Source: Sphingomonas koreensis
GTDB taxonomy: Bacteria; Pseudomonadota; Alphaproteobacteria; Sphingomonadales; Sphingomonadaceae
DNA length: 64,000 bases
Reading direction: 5' to 3'
Assembly: GCA_006438735.1 (NCBI GenBank)
Contig: RCZF01000001.1
Span: forward strand, 806,001-870,000
Each line of letters begins with the position of its first letter. Position 1 is the stretch's first letter. Shown here piece after piece: positions 8,617-18,226 of the stretch. The notes below the pieces were generated by a model that had not been told where the DNA came from, did no database searches, and worked only from the letters and a program-made list of their open reading frames with translations. The translations under genes were made by a program, and so were the position numbers.

Positions 8617-9759
8617 TCAACCGATCAACCCGGCGAGATTCTTCCACAGGCCGAATGCGCCGAGATCGTTGAACGTCACCACCACAATCAACGCCAGAAT
8701 CGCCGCCAGCCCGCCACGAAACGCCCATTCCTGGGCGGCGGCACCAAGCGGCCGGCGGCGCACCGCCTCGATCGCATAAAAGAACAGGTGGCCGCCATCG
8801 AGCATCGGCACTGGCAATAGGTTGATGAATCCCAGATTAATCGAGACGACCGCGATCAGCGCGACGAAGGCGTCGAGCCCCAGCGTCATCTGTTCGCCGG
8901 CGATCTGCGCGGTGCCGACGGGGCCGTGGAAATCCTTGAGCGACCGCCGGCCGGTGATCACCTGGCCGATCGTATCGGCCATCATCCGCACCAGTTCGCC
9001 GGTCCGTCGCACGCCGACCACCGGCGCTTCGACCAGACTGACCGTGGCGAAAACGGGCTCGGACGGCCCGATGCCGAGCTGACCGATTTCGAAGGTGTTG
9101 CCGAAGCGATCGCCTTCTTTCACCGCGCCAAATGTCGCCGCGAGCGCGACCGGCTGTCCGGCCCGAACGACTTGGATTTGCGCCGGAGCACCGGGACGAA
9201 TCGCGATATAGCGCGCCAAATTCTCGAAGCGGTCGAACGATCGGCCGTTGATCGAAACGATCCGATCGCCGGCGCGCAGCCCGGCAGCCTGTGCCGCGCT
9301 GCCCGGCATCACGGAGCCGACGGTCGCGGGCGTGCGGACGTCGCCATAAGCGAAGGCAAAGCCGGCAAGGATCAGGATCGCGACGATGAAATTGGTAACC
9401 GGCCCGGCCGCGACGATGATCGCGCGTTGCCACACCGGCTTCGACGGGAAGGTCTGCGCGCGCTCGGCCGGCGGCAGCGCCAACCAGTCGGCGCTCGGCT
9501 CGCTCGCCACGCCCATGTCGCCGGCGAAGCGGACATAACCGCCGAGCGGCAACCAGCCGAATTTCCAGCGGGTGCCGCGCTTGTCGGTATGACCGAAAAT
9601 CTCGCGGCCGAAGCCGATCGAGAACGCCTCGGCCTTCACGCCGAACAGCCGCCCCGCCAGATAATGGCCGAATTCGTGGACGAACACGAGCGGCCCGATC
9701 ACCAGGATGAAGGCGATGATGGTCAGCAGGATGCCGGGGTTCTGACTCAAACGACGCAA
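8617..9759 (-). CDS. rseP: RIP metalloprotease RseP (site-2 protease)
   Basis: 380 residues, inner-membrane zinc protease. HEFGH near residue 28 in the first transmembrane helix is the zinc site. The third ligand lies in the C-terminal LLPVPMLDGGHL (LDG motif). Between them is a single recognisable PDZ domain (about 125-200), whereas E. coli RseP has two. It releases anti-sigma factors and cleared signal peptides by intramembrane cutting, giving envelope-stress signalling, and sits directly upstream of bamA. Its first bases overlap the end of dxr, so the genes are co-transcribed. Confidence 0.96.
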   Translation of the reverse strand: MRRLSQNPGILLTIIAFILVIGPLVFVHEFGHYLAGRLFGVKAEAFSIGFGREIFGHTDKRGTRWKFGWLPLGGYVRFAGDMGVASEPSADWLALPPAERAQTFPSKPVWQRAIIVAAGPVTNFIVAILILAGFAFAYGDVRTPATVGSVMPGSAAQAAGLRAGDRIVSINGRSFDRFENLARYIAIRPGAPAQIQVVRAGQPVALAATFGAVKEGDRFGNTFEIGQLGIGPSEPVFATVSLVEAPVVGVRRTGELVRMMADTIGQVITGRRSLKDFHGPVGTAQIAGEQMTLGLDAFVALIAVVSINLGFINLLPVPMLDGGHLFFYAIEAVRRRPLGAAAQEWAFRGGLAAILALIVVVTFNDLGAFGLWKNLAGLIG

Positions 9760-10904
9760 TCCTCTACACGCGCACGCGCCACCGCCCGGGCTTCTTTGTC
9801 CACCGCGAGAACCGCATCGAGCGAGTCCGGTGCAGCCGGGTCGTAACGCTCCAGCGTATCGGCGACGATTGCGGCAATTTCGAGGAAGCCGATCTGGTGC
9901 GCGAGAAACGCCGCGACGGCGATCTCATTGGCGGCGTTGAGGATCGCCGGCCGCGCGCCGCCGGCCTCGAGTGCCTGGCGGGCCAGCGCGAGCGCGGGGA
10001 AGCGAACCGGATCGGGCGCCTCGAAATCGAGCCGGCCGATCGCGACCAGATCGAGCGGCGCCATCGGCGTGGCCATGCGATCGGGCCAGGCGAGCGCATG
10101 GGCGATCGGCACGCGCATGTCCGACGGCCCCATCTGCGCCAGCATCGAGCCATCGACATAATCGACCATCGAGTGGATGATCGACTGGCGGTGGACGACG
10201 ATCTCGATCCGTTCGTGCGGGACCGGGAACAGCCGCGCCGCCTCGATCAGCTCGAGGCCCTTGTTCATCATCGTCGCCGAATCGACCGAGATCTTTGCGC
10301 CCATCGACCAATTGGGATGCGCGACCGCCTGATCGGGCGTGACGCCGCGCATTTCGGCGAGCGAGCGATCGCGAAACGGCCCGCCGCTCGCCGTCAGCAC
10401 GATCCGCCGCACCCGCTCGGGCCGGGCGAAATCGAAACATTGGTAGATCGCATTATGCTCGGAATCGGCCGGCAGCACGGTCGCGCCGCTCACCCGCGCC
10501 GCCGCCAGCACGATCTCGCCGGCCGATACCAGCGGCTCCTTATTGGCCAGCACCACCGTGCCCCCGCCGGCGACCGCAGCCATCACCGGTTCGAGCCCGG
10601 CGCACCCGACGATCGCCGCCATCGTCCAATCGGCGTCCTGCGCGGCGGCGCATACCGCGTCGCGACCGGCCGCGGTGGCGATTCCGGTGCCCGACAGCCG
10701 CTCGCGCAACGCCGGCAGGCAGCTTTCGTCGGCGACGACGGCGAGCCGCGCGTTGGTGCGGATCGCCGCGGCGGCGAGTTCGCCGACGTTGCAATTGGCG
10801 GTCAGCGCGACGACCTCGAAATCCTCGGGCGCGCGCTCGACGAGATCGAGCGTCGATCGCCCGACCGATCCGGTCGCGCCGAGAATCGTGACCCGCTTCA
10901 CCAT
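9747..10904 (-). CDS. dxr: 1-deoxy-D-xylulose-5-phosphate reductoisomerase
   Basis: 385 residues starting MVKRVTILGATGSVG, the NADPH-binding loop. The metal-binding DSEHNAI and the MNKGLELIEAA segment are intact. It converts DXP to MEP, the committed step of the non-mevalonate isoprenoid pathway, and sits between cdsA and rseP. The start overlaps the cdsA stop by 7 bases and the stop overlaps the rseP start by 13. An open frame continues upstream into cdsA and uppS, but the conserved N-terminus fixes the start here. Confidence 0.97.
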   Translation of the reverse strand: MVKRVTILGATGSVGRSTLDLVERAPEDFEVVALTANCNVGELAAAAIRTNARLAVVADESCLPALRERLSGTGIATAAGRDAVCAAAQDADWTMAAIVGCAGLEPVMAAVAGGGTVVLANKEPLVSAGEIVLAAARVSGATVLPADSEHNAIYQCFDFARPERVRRIVLTASGGPFRDRSLAEMRGVTPDQAVAHPNWSMGAKISVDSATMMNKGLELIEAARLFPVPHERIEIVVHRQSIIHSMVDYVDGSMLAQMGPSDMRVPIAHALAWPDRMATPMAPLDLVAIGRLDFEAPDPVRFPALALARQALEAGGARPAILNAANEIAVAAFLAHQIGFLEIAAIVADTLERYDPAAPDSLDAVLAVDKEARAVARARVEDCVV

Positions 10905-11707
10905 CCGATCAGCGAATACAGCTTCGGAAGCACCACCACCAGCGCCGCCGCGATCGGCGCAACCGGCACCAGGCCGTCGAGCCGATCGAGCACGCCGCCG
11001 TGGCCGGGCAGGATATTGCCGCTGTCTTTCACCCCGGCGCGACGCTTGAGCCAGCTTTCGTAGAGATCGCCACCCTGCGCGACTACCGCCAGCAACGGCG
11101 ACGCGAGCGTCAGCCGCAGCGGCAGGCCGTACGCGGCATGCATGGCTATCCCGAACAGCCCGGCGAGCACGACGCCGCCGCCGAGCCCGGCCCAGGTCTT
11201 GTTCGGGCTGATCGCCGGAGCAAGCTTCGGCCCGCCGATCGCGCGGCCGGCGAAATAGGCGCCGATATCGGTGACCCAAACCAGCGCCATCGTCCAGAAC
11301 ACGAACACGATGCCGTCCTGCTGGTGCCGGATCAGCAGCAGCGAGAGCACCGGCAAGCCGGCGTAGATCGTGCCAAGCGCCAGCGGCGGGCGCTGGCTGA
11401 CGATCACGATGAAGAACGCCGCGCCGATCAGCAGGCCGAGCGCGAAGAAACCGGGGCCCGCCGCCAGCGGACACATGATCGCCAGCGGCACCGAAAGGCT
11501 CAGCTGGGCGAGCCGCTTGGTCTTGGCTGGCGCGGCGAACAGATCGCTCCACTCGGCCATCATCAGCAGCGCGATCACCACCGTCAGCAGCCAGAAGACG
11601 ATGCCGCCGGCCCATAAAGCGATCGCCGCCACCGCGATCAGCACCACGCCGACCAGCGTGCGCAGCGTGAGCTCCGACATGCCCCGGGCCGGGGATGCGT
11701 CGCTCAC
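10898..11707 (-). CDS. cdsA: Phosphatidate cytidylyltransferase
   Basis: 269 residues, integral membrane enzyme with about seven or eight hydrophobic helices. It makes CDP-diacylglycerol from phosphatidate and CTP, the precursor used by PssA further along this window. The C-terminal signature ESWLKRRAGVKDSGNILPGH, followed by GGVLDRLDG, matches the CdsA family pattern including the catalytic Asp residues. It overlaps uppS by 4 bases (ATGA-type coupling) and dxr by 7. Confidence 0.96.
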   Translation of the reverse strand: MSDASPARGMSELTLRTLVGVVLIAVAAIALWAGGIVFWLLTVVIALLMMAEWSDLFAAPAKTKRLAQLSLSVPLAIMCPLAAGPGFFALGLLIGAAFFIVIVSQRPPLALGTIYAGLPVLSLLLIRHQQDGIVFVFWTMALVWVTDIGAYFAGRAIGGPKLAPAISPNKTWAGLGGGVVLAGLFGIAMHAAYGLPLRLTLASPLLAVVAQGGDLYESWLKRRAGVKDSGNILPGHGGVLDRLDGLVPVAPIAAALVVVLPKLYSLIGW

Positions 11708-12453
11708 AGGCCCCCAAACCGCCGCTGGCGCTGGCCGAACGACGCGACCGCGTCACCGAGCGTTTTCTCGTCGAAATCGGGCCACAGCGTGTCGACGAAC
11801 AGCAGTTCGGCATAAGCCGCCTGCCACAACAGGAAGTTCGACAGCCGGTGCTCGCCCGACGTGCGGATGACGAGATCGAGCGGCGGCAGATCGCGCGTAT
11901 CGAGTTGCGCCTCGATCGCCGCCTCGTCGATCGATGCGGGATCGATCCGCCCCGCCTTGGCGTCCTCGGCAAGCGCACGCGCCGCCGCGGCGATTTCCGC
12001 CTGGGCGCCGTAATTGAGCGCGATCACCAGCACCGCGCCGTCGTTCGCCGCGGTGCGCGCGAGCGCCTCATCGACCATCGCGACGAGATCGGGGGCGAAG
12101 CGCTGGTAATCGCCGATCACCCGCAGCCGCACATTCTCGCGTACCAATTCGTCGAGATCGCTGCGGATGAACAACCGCAGCAACCCCATCAGATCGCTGA
12201 CCTCGGTTTCCGGGCGCCGCCAATTCTCCGAAGAAAAGGCATAGAGCGTCAGCACCTCGATGCCCATCGCCCGCGCCGCGCGCGTCACCTTGCGCACCGC
12301 CTCCACGCCGGCGCGGTGCCCGGCGACGCGTGGCAGAAAGCGCTTCTTCGCCCAGCGCCCATTGCCGTCCATGATGATGGCGACATGGCGCGGCAGCGAC
12401 GCGGCGCCGCCGCCGACGATCGTTTCGGGAGCAGTGGCGGGCAGCGGGATCAC
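11704..12453 (-). CDS. uppS: Isoprenyl (undecaprenyl diphosphate) synthase
   Basis: 249 residues, cis-prenyltransferase supplying the lipid carrier for cell-wall synthesis. The catalytic block [13 protein letters not shown] lies near the N-terminus and [15 protein letters not shown], with the substrate-binding Arg/Ser, near the C-terminus. The start is a GTG sharing bases with the frr stop (GTGA), which implies translational coupling. The open frame runs on into frr but that part is only overlap. Confidence 0.96.
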   Translation of the reverse strand: MIPLPATAPETIVGGGAASLPRHVAIIMDGNGRWAKKRFLPRVAGHRAGVEAVRKVTRAARAMGIEVLTLYAFSSENWRRPETEVSDLMGLLRLFIRSDLDELVRENVRLRVIGDYQRFAPDLVAMVDEALARTAANDGAVLVIALNYGAQAEIAAAARALAEDAKAGRIDPASIDEAAIEAQLDTRDLPPLDLVIRTSGEHRLSNFLLWQAAYAELLFVDTLWPDFDEKTLGDAVASFGQRQRRFGGL

Positions 12454-13006
12454 TGGCCCATGATTTCCTTTTCCTTGGCGGTGGCCGCGGCATCGATCTC
12501 GGCGATCGTCGCATCGGTCACCTTCTGCACCTCGGTTTCGTGGCGCTTGCGCTCGTCCTCCGAATAGACGCCCTTCTTTTCGTCGGTCTTCAGGCTGTCC
12601 ATGCCGTCGCGGCGGACATTGCGCGCCGCAATCCGCGCCTTCTCCGCATATTGCCCGGCAAGCTTGGCGAGCTCCTTGCGGCGCTCCTCTGTCAGATCGG
12701 GGATCGGCAGGCGCAGCGTGTTGCCGTCGTTGATCGGGTTGAGCCCGAGCCCGGCCGACCGGATCGCTTTTTCCACCGGCCCCACGTTCGATTTGTCCCA
12801 CACCTGCACGCTCAGCATCCGCGGCTCGGGCACCGAAACCGTCGCGACCTGATTGAGCGGCATGTTCGAACCATAGACATCGACCGTGACCGGATCGAGC
12901 AGCGCGGTCGAGGCGCGGCCGGTGCGCAGGCCCTGCAAGTCATGCTTTAGCGCCTCGACGCTGCCGGCCATGCGGCGTTCGAGATCGGCCTTGTCATAGG
13001 CTGGCA

Positions 13007-13010
<4 letters not shown>
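12450..13010 (-). CDS. frr: Ribosome recycling factor
   Basis: 186 residues, normal family length. It splits post-termination ribosomes together with EF-G. The conserved LRTGRAS and the C-terminal helices with [13 protein letters not shown] and VQKVTDATI are clear. It starts [10 protein letters not shown]; the second Met may be the true start. The start overlaps the pyrH stop by 4 bases. Confidence 0.97.
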
Positions 13011-13735
<725 letters not shown>

Positions 13736-13926
13736 GAAACCTTCGGGACTGTCACGGGGCGGCGCGGACCTTAGTAGCGACCCGCCACGCTGCCAAGCGT
13801 TGATGCCGCAGAGGCGGCGTGCAGAAACGGTGCATCGGAGAGCGCGGCAATTATGCGTCGATATCATCCGTTCGCCGACGCAAGCGGGAGCCCTTGGGTC
13901 AAGCTCGGGTCCGCGTTGCCCCACCC

Positions 13927-14019
13927 GTCATGCCGGACTGGTTCCGGCATCCACCGCGCCGCGAACTCTCCCGATTGGAGAGCGCGGCACCGTGGACCCC
14001 GGAACAGGTCCGGGGTGAC
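13927..14019. repeat. Paired palindrome, family A (REPIN-like), in the tsf-pyrH spacer
   Basis: Two hairpin units face each other: GTCATGCCGGAC...CCGGCATCCAC (13927-13955) and GTGGACCCCGGAACAGG...CCGGGGTGAC (13991-14019), separated by about 35 bases. The same doublet occurs at 17214, 49637 and 54405. It occupies much of the 304-base gap between the pyrH start (13735) and the tsf stop (14040). I see no gene in the remainder of that gap. Confidence 0.85.
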
Positions 14020-14039
14020 GACGTAGAGAGCAAGCGCGT

Positions 14040-14972
14040 TCAGTTGTTCTTGATGCCGGCGGTCGCGGCGACCTCGGCGGCGAAGTCGCTCGCTTCCTTC
14101 TCGATGCCTTCGCCGAGCTGGAAGCGGACGTAATCCTTGAGCGTGATCGTCGTGCCGGCTTCCTTGCCGGCCTTGGCGACGACGTCGGCGATCGGCGTCT
14201 TGCTGTCCATCACGAACAGCTGCGACATCAGCGCATTCTCCTTGGCGAACTTTTTGACCGAACCCTCGACCATCTTGGCGACGATCTCGGCCGGCTTGCC
14301 CGATTCGCTGGCCTTTTCGGTGGCGATCGCGCGTTCGCGCTCGATCACGTCCTGGTCGAGGCCGTCCTCGTTGAGCGCCAGCGGGAAGGCCGCGGCGATG
14401 TGCATCGCGATCTGCTTGCCGAGCGGCTCGAGCACATCGGCGCCGGCATCGCTTTCCAGCGCGACCAGCACGCCGATCTTGCCGAGCCCGGGGACCGCGG
14501 CGTTGTGCACATACGGCACCACCGCGCCCTGCGTGACCCCGATCCGCTTGGCGCGGCGAAGCGACTGGTTCTCGCCGATCGTGGCGATGTTGTTGGTCAG
14601 CACCTCTTCGACGCTTCCGCCCGACGGCATCGACGCGGCCCGAAGCGCATCGAGATCGTCGCCCTTGGCGAGCGCGATCTGCGTCACGTCGCGGACGAAA
14701 TTCTGGAACTGATCGTTCTTGGCGACGAAATCGGTCTCCGAATTGACTTCGACCGCAGCGCCGGTGGTGCCCGAAACGGCCACGCCGACGAGGCCCTCCG
14801 CGGCGGTGCGGCTCGATTTCTTCTGCGCGGCGGCCAGGCCCTTGGTGCGCAGCCAATCCATCGCCGCGTCCATGTCGCCGCCATTCTCGGTCAGCGCCTT
14901 CTTGCAATCCATCATGCCCGCGCCGCTCTTCTCGCGCAGGTCCTTGACCGCGGCTGCCGTGATATCGGCCAT
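14040..14972 (-). CDS. tsf: Translation elongation factor Ts
   Basis: 310 residues. The N-terminal UBA-like module ([19 protein letters not shown]) is characteristic. The EF-Tu-contacting core carries [11 protein letters not shown] (the TDFV motif) at about residues 78-88. It exchanges GDP for GTP on EF-Tu. AAAAGGA lies about 8 bases before the ATG. It follows rpsB, the standard bacterial arrangement, with 125 bases and a stable hairpin between them. Confidence 0.98.
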   Translation of the reverse strand: MADITAAAVKDLREKSGAGMMDCKKALTENGGDMDAAMDWLRTKGLAAAQKKSSRTAAEGLVGVAVSGTTGAAVEVNSETDFVAKNDQFQNFVRDVTQIALAKGDDLDALRAASMPSGGSVEEVLTNNIATIGENQSLRRAKRIGVTQGAVVPYVHNAAVPGLGKIGVLVALESDAGADVLEPLGKQIAMHIAAAFPLALNEDGLDQDVIERERAIATEKASESGKPAEIVAKMVEGSVKKFAKENALMSQLFVMDSKTPIADVVAKAGKEAGTTITLKDYVRFQLGEGIEKEASDFAAEVAATAGIKNN

Positions 14973-15068
14973 GTCTATAGTCCTTTTGGTTCGTGAATAT
15001 GGAGGCGGGCGAGGGAGAGCTTTCGCCCTACCCCGCCCGCATGTCAGTTCGGCGACGGGTCAGGGACC

Positions 15069-15091
15069 CCGGCAAAGTACACCTTTGCCGG
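15069..15091 (-). terminator. Hairpin in the rpsB-tsf spacer
   Basis: CCGGCAAAG pairs with CTTTGCCGG (9 bp, 5-nt loop) seven bases after the rpsB stop on the minus strand. No U run follows, so it is more likely an attenuating or transcript-stabilising structure than a full terminator. It could set the S2 to EF-Ts ratio. Confidence 0.5.
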
Positions 15092-15097
15092 AAACCC

Positions 15098-15991
15098 TCA
15101 GGCGTCGATCTGGCGCTCGGTCTCGGCAGCTGCCTCGGCGACTTCGGCCTCGGTCGGCGCGTTGGTCTCGGTGACCGCCGCGGCCTGCTCCTCGGGCTCG
15201 GCAGCCGGTGCTTCTGCGGCCGGGGCCTCAGCAGCGGGCGCTGCGATTGCGGCTTCGACCGGCGGTTCGGCCATCGCGCCGAAATCCTTGCCGCTCATCA
15301 TCTGCGCGTCCTGGCCGCCACGCGTCGCGGCGATCGCGATCGCTTCGCAATACAGGCGGATCGCCCGGCTGGCGTCGTCGTTGGCCGGCACCGGGAAAGC
15401 GATGCCATCGGGCGAGACGTTCGAATCGAGGATCGCGACGACGGGAATGCCCAGCGTGTTGGCTTCCTTGATCGCCAGCTCTTCCTTGTTGGCGTCGATC
15501 ACGAACATCACGTCGGGAATGCCGCCCATGTCGCGGATGCCGCCCAGCGACAGCTCGAGCTTGTCGCGCTCGCGCGTCAGCTGAAGGACTTCCTTCTTGG
15601 TCAGGCCGACGGTGTCGCCCGAAAGCTGCTCGTCGAGGCTCTTGAGGCGCTTGATCGAGCCCGAGATCGTCTTCCAGTTGGTCAGCATGCCGCCGAGCCA
15701 GCGATGGTTGACGAAATGCTGGCCCGAACGCCGCGCCGCCTCGGCGACGGGCTCCTGCGCCTGGCGCTTGGTGCCGACGAACAGCACCTTGCCGCCCGAC
15801 GCCGCCGACTGCGACACGAAATCGAGCGCGCGCGCGAACAGCGGCACGGTCTGCGACAGATCGATGATGTGGATGCCGTTGCGATCGCCGAAAATATACG
15901 GCTTCATCTTCGGGTTCCAGCGGTGGGTCTGGTGGCCGAAGTGCGCGCCCGTTTCGAGCAATTGCTGCATTGAGACGACAGGTGCCGCCAT
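15098..15991 (-). CDS. rpsB: 30S ribosomal protein S2 with Ala/Glu-rich C-terminal tail
   Basis: 297 residues; the E. coli protein has 241. The conserved body opens [20 protein letters not shown], has HIIDLSQTV and [14 protein letters not shown], and ends about residue 235. The remaining 60 residues are an acidic, Ala-rich, disordered-looking tail with repeated APAAE units. It is a small-subunit protein that often represses its own operon through the 5' leader. AAAGGA lies upstream of the ATG. It heads the tsf-pyrH-frr-uppS-cdsA-dxr-rseP-bamA-ompH-fabZ run. Confidence 0.97.
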   Translation of the reverse strand: MAAPVVSMQQLLETGAHFGHQTHRWNPKMKPYIFGDRNGIHIIDLSQTVPLFARALDFVSQSAASGGKVLFVGTKRQAQEPVAEAARRSGQHFVNHRWLGGMLTNWKTISGSIKRLKSLDEQLSGDTVGLTKKEVLQLTRERDKLELSLGGIRDMGGIPDVMFVIDANKEELAIKEANTLGIPVVAILDSNVSPDGIAFPVPANDDASRAIRLYCEAIAIAATRGGQDAQMMSGKDFGAMAEPPVEAAIAAPAAEAPAAEAPAAEPEEQAAAVTETNAPTEAEVAEAAAETERQIDA

Positions 15992-16018
15992 AGGATCATT
16001 CCTTTCCGGTTAAGCCTC

Positions 16019-16068
16019 TGGGAAGCAGTGATCCGACAACTGCCGAACACCGGTATATGCGCTTCCCA
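16019..16068 (-). promoter_or_regulatory. Long-range stem in the rpsB leader
   Basis: TGGGAAGC pairs exactly with GCTTCCCA (8 bp) across a 34-base interior, ending 28 bases before the rpsB ATG. Conserved structures in rpsB leaders bind S2 for feedback control in other bacteria. Whether this one does is inference. Confidence 0.4.
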
Positions 16069-16118
16069 TGCGGGGTTGAGGCGCGGCGCTTAGCCGAGCC
16101 GGCTCACGAAATCAAGCG

Positions 16119-16150
16119 TTGACAGATGGAACGTTTAAGGAACATATAAC
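16119..16150 (+). promoter_or_regulatory. Possible sigma-70-type promoter for the gene at 16236
   Basis: A perfect TTGACA (16119-16124) is followed after 17-20 bases by the AT-rich ACATATAAC, the only such run in the local sequence. A -10 of CATATA would give an 18-base spacer. The region lies between divergent rpsB and the small membrane protein gene. Confidence 0.4.
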
Positions 16151-16235
16151 GATCGAAACGTGGGAACGGAACGAACCGAGGGCATCGACGTTGCCCCCGA
16201 AGACTTCCGCGCCCCGCATCGAACGGAGATGGGCA

Positions 16236-16451
16236 ATGGCTGCACTTGGTTTCGTCGTTTTCGCTGGCGCTTTCGTCATCACGCTTGCGGTGCTGATCGG
16301 CACGCTGATCCCGGCGTTGCCGCGTATCGCCGAGGCGCTCGCGGGTCTGGTCGAGCCCGCGCCTGCGCCGCGCCTGGTGCTGGCGCGGAGCCGCACGGCG
16401 ATCACTCAGCGACCGCAGCCGCGCCCGTTGCCGTACCGCGAAGCCGCCTGA
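16236..16451 (+). CDS. Small single-pass membrane protein, function unknown
   Basis: 71 residues from MAALGFVVFAG. GGAG lies 8 bases upstream of this ATG. A longer frame beginning with TTG at 16119 is open, but that TTG forms part of a likely -35 box, so the short form is preferred. One strong hydrophobic segment (about residues 3-27, ending LIGTLIPALP) is followed by a basic, Pro/Arg-rich tail (RPQPRPLPYREAA). No family is recognised. Its last 50 bases overlap the end of pssA, which is read from the other strand. Confidence 0.5.
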   Translation: MAALGFVVFAGAFVITLAVLIGTLIPALPRIAEALAGLVEPAPAPRLVLARSRTAITQRPQPRPLPYREAA

Positions 16452-17187
16452 CCCGTCCGTAAGAGCGGATGCTAAACGGGATCGACAGCAGATAAGCCAC
16501 GCACAGCGCGGTTAGCGTGTGCCACGGCGCCGAAAGCAGCGCGGCGCCGATCAGCACCACCACCGCCAGCGCCTCGAAGCGGATATTGGCGCGCAGCTTG
16601 AGTGAGGACCAGCTGTAGGTCGCGACGCTCGACACCATCATCACCGCGACGAAGGCGACCCACGGTGCGACCAGCAACGGCGATCGGAAGATCGCCTCGT
16701 CGCTCCACAGCCAGATGTAGATCGGCAGCATCGCCATCGCCGCGCCCGCCGGCGCCGGAACGCCGGTGAGGAATCCGGCAGATTTGTGCGGTTGCTCGCT
16801 GGTGTCGATATTGGCGTTGAACCGCGCCAGGCGAAGCGCGCAGAACACCGCCAGAATCAAGGCCGAGATCCAGCCGATCCGCGGCAGATAGATCAGCGAC
16901 CACAAATAGGTGATCAGCGCCGGTGCGACACCGAACGAGATCGCGTCGCTGAGCGAATCGAGCTCGGCGCCGAATCGGCTTTCGCCGTGAAGCATCCGCG
17001 CGATCCGTCCATCGAGCCCGTCGAGCACGCCGGCAACCATGATCATCAAGACGGCGCGCTCCCAGTCCGCGCCGATCGCGAAGCGGATGCCGGACAGGCC
17101 GAAACACAAGGCGAGCGCAGTGACCGCGTTGGGCGCCACCGCGCGCAGCGGCAGTCCCCCGACCGGGCGGCGAAGCGGCGGTCTCAT
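16402..17187 (-). CDS. pssA: CDP-diacylglycerol-serine O-phosphatidyltransferase
   Basis: 261 residues, polytopic inner-membrane enzyme. The CDP-alcohol phosphotransferase signature is present as DGRIAR...GAELDSLSDAISFG, with the Asp residues in place. The multi-helix C-terminal half fits the Gram-positive/alphaproteobacterial PssA type rather than the E. coli peripheral enzyme. It makes phosphatidylserine, which the adjacent Psd decarboxylates to phosphatidylethanolamine. A repeat doublet sits in the spacer between psd and pssA. Confidence 0.94.
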   Translation of the reverse strand: MRPPLRRPVGGLPLRAVAPNAVTALALCFGLSGIRFAIGADWERAVLMIMVAGVLDGLDGRIARMLHGESRFGAELDSLSDAISFGVAPALITYLWSLIYLPRIGWISALILAVFCALRLARFNANIDTSEQPHKSAGFLTGVPAPAGAAMAMLPIYIWLWSDEAIFRSPLLVAPWVAFVAVMMVSSVATYSWSSLKLRANIRFEALAVVVLIGAALLSAPWHTLTALCVAYLLSIPFSIRSYGRVRRLRGTATGAAAVAE

Positions 17188-17213
17188 GCCTGGCTACCTG
17201 CGCCGAACGACGC

Positions 17214-17307
17214 CGTCACTCCGGAATTGTTCCGGGGTCCACTGATCCGCAAAATCGAACGGTTCGGAAATGGGGCGTCGTGGATGCCGGAACCAGTCCG
17301 GCATGAC
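17214..17307. repeat. Paired palindrome, family A, in the psd-pssA spacer
   Basis: GTCACTCCGGAATTG...CCGGGGTCCAC (17214-17241) and GTGGATGCCGGAACCAG...CCGGCATGAC (17280-17307). This is the same doublet as at 13927 in reverse orientation, and it lies between two co-directional genes. Confidence 0.85.
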
Positions 17308-17369
17308 GGTGTGAGGGTCATCGCTGTCATCGCGATGTTATACGCCCGACCGAACGGTTTCTTTCCGGC

Positions 17370-18098
17370 TCACTGCGCAATCCCGATCGCGGTCGGCACG
17401 CCGATCCGCCCCAACACCGTCTCGCCGGCGATGCTGCGCTGGCCGAGCACGACCTGCGGTGCGACGCCTTCGGGCAGATAGACGTCCACCCGGCTGCCGA
17501 ACCGGATCAGCCCCACGCGTTGCCCGCTGGCGACGATGTCGCCCGGCTTGACGAACGGCACGATCCGCCGCGCGATCAGCCCGGCGATCTGCGTGAAGCC
17601 AACGCGGCGGCCGTCATGCCCCTCGACGAGGATGTGCTGGCGCTCATTCTCCTCGCTCGCCTTGTCGAGATCGGCGTTGAGGAACTTGCCCGAGATATAC
17701 ACGAGCTGCCGGATCGTCCCCGCGATCGGGGTGCGGTTGATATGCACATCGAACACCGACATGAAGATCGAGACGCGCACCAGCGGCGCCTCGCCGAGCC
17801 CGTTCGGGCCGGCCATCTCGATCGGCACCGGTACGCGCTCGATCATCGTCACCAGCCCGTCGGCCGGCGCGACGATCAGATCGTCGCCCTGCGGCGTGAC
17901 GCGCACCGGATCGCGGAAGAACAGCGCCACCCACAAGGTCAGCCCGATCAGTGGCCAGGTGGCGACGTCCCACACCCAGAGCGACAGCAGCACAAGCACG
18001 CCGGCGATGGCGACATATTTGCGACCCTCGGGGTGCATGGCCGGCACGCGCCATTTGATCGTGGAGGTGCCGACCGGCGGCTTTTCAAGCGATGACAT
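17370..18098 (-). CDS. psd: Phosphatidylserine decarboxylase proenzyme (short form)
   Basis: About 242 residues from [10 protein letters not shown]; another ATG lies 12 bases upstream, and neither has a clear ribosome site. A hydrophobic hairpin near residues 30-65 anchors it. The core contains [21 protein letters not shown], and near the C-terminus [12 protein letters not shown]. The G-S bond in that last stretch is the self-cleavage site that creates the pyruvoyl group. The length fits the 210-240-residue PSD-A subgroup. It is the upstream partner of pssA in phosphatidylethanolamine synthesis. Confidence 0.93.
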   Translation of the reverse strand: MSSLEKPPVGTSTIKWRVPAMHPEGRKYVAIAGVLVLLSLWVWDVATWPLIGLTLWVALFFRDPVRVTPQGDDLIVAPADGLVTMIERVPVPIEMAGPNGLGEAPLVRVSIFMSVFDVHINRTPIAGTIRQLVYISGKFLNADLDKASEENERQHILVEGHDGRRVGFTQIAGLIARRIVPFVKPGDIVASGQRVGLIRFGSRVDVYLPEGVAPQVVLGQRSIAGETVLGRIGVPTAIGIAQ

Positions 18099-18226
18099 TG
18101 GCCGAGGCATAACTGTGTTGCCGAGGCAAGACAACGTCGATCGCTCGCCGCCCCCGGTTGATCGTCGCCGCCCTTGCCCCTAGGTGCGTCGGCGACCCCG
18201 CTCTACAATCACGGAAAGAATGCAGC

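Noticed and set aside
6255-8672. 805-codon open frame on the plus strand
   Set aside because: It is antisense to bamA along its whole length, rich in Arg/Ala/Asp from reversed high-GC codons, and resembles no protein family; bamA is unmistakable on the other strand.
16119-16235. TTG start for the small membrane protein, adding 39 residues
   Set aside because: The TTG is part of a perfect TTGACA -35 box and has no ribosome site, whereas the ATG at 16236 has GGAG at good spacing.
18204-18209. TACAAT as a -10 box for icd
   Set aside because: It would put the RNA start inside the ribosome-binding site, and no -35 lies 16-18 bases upstream.
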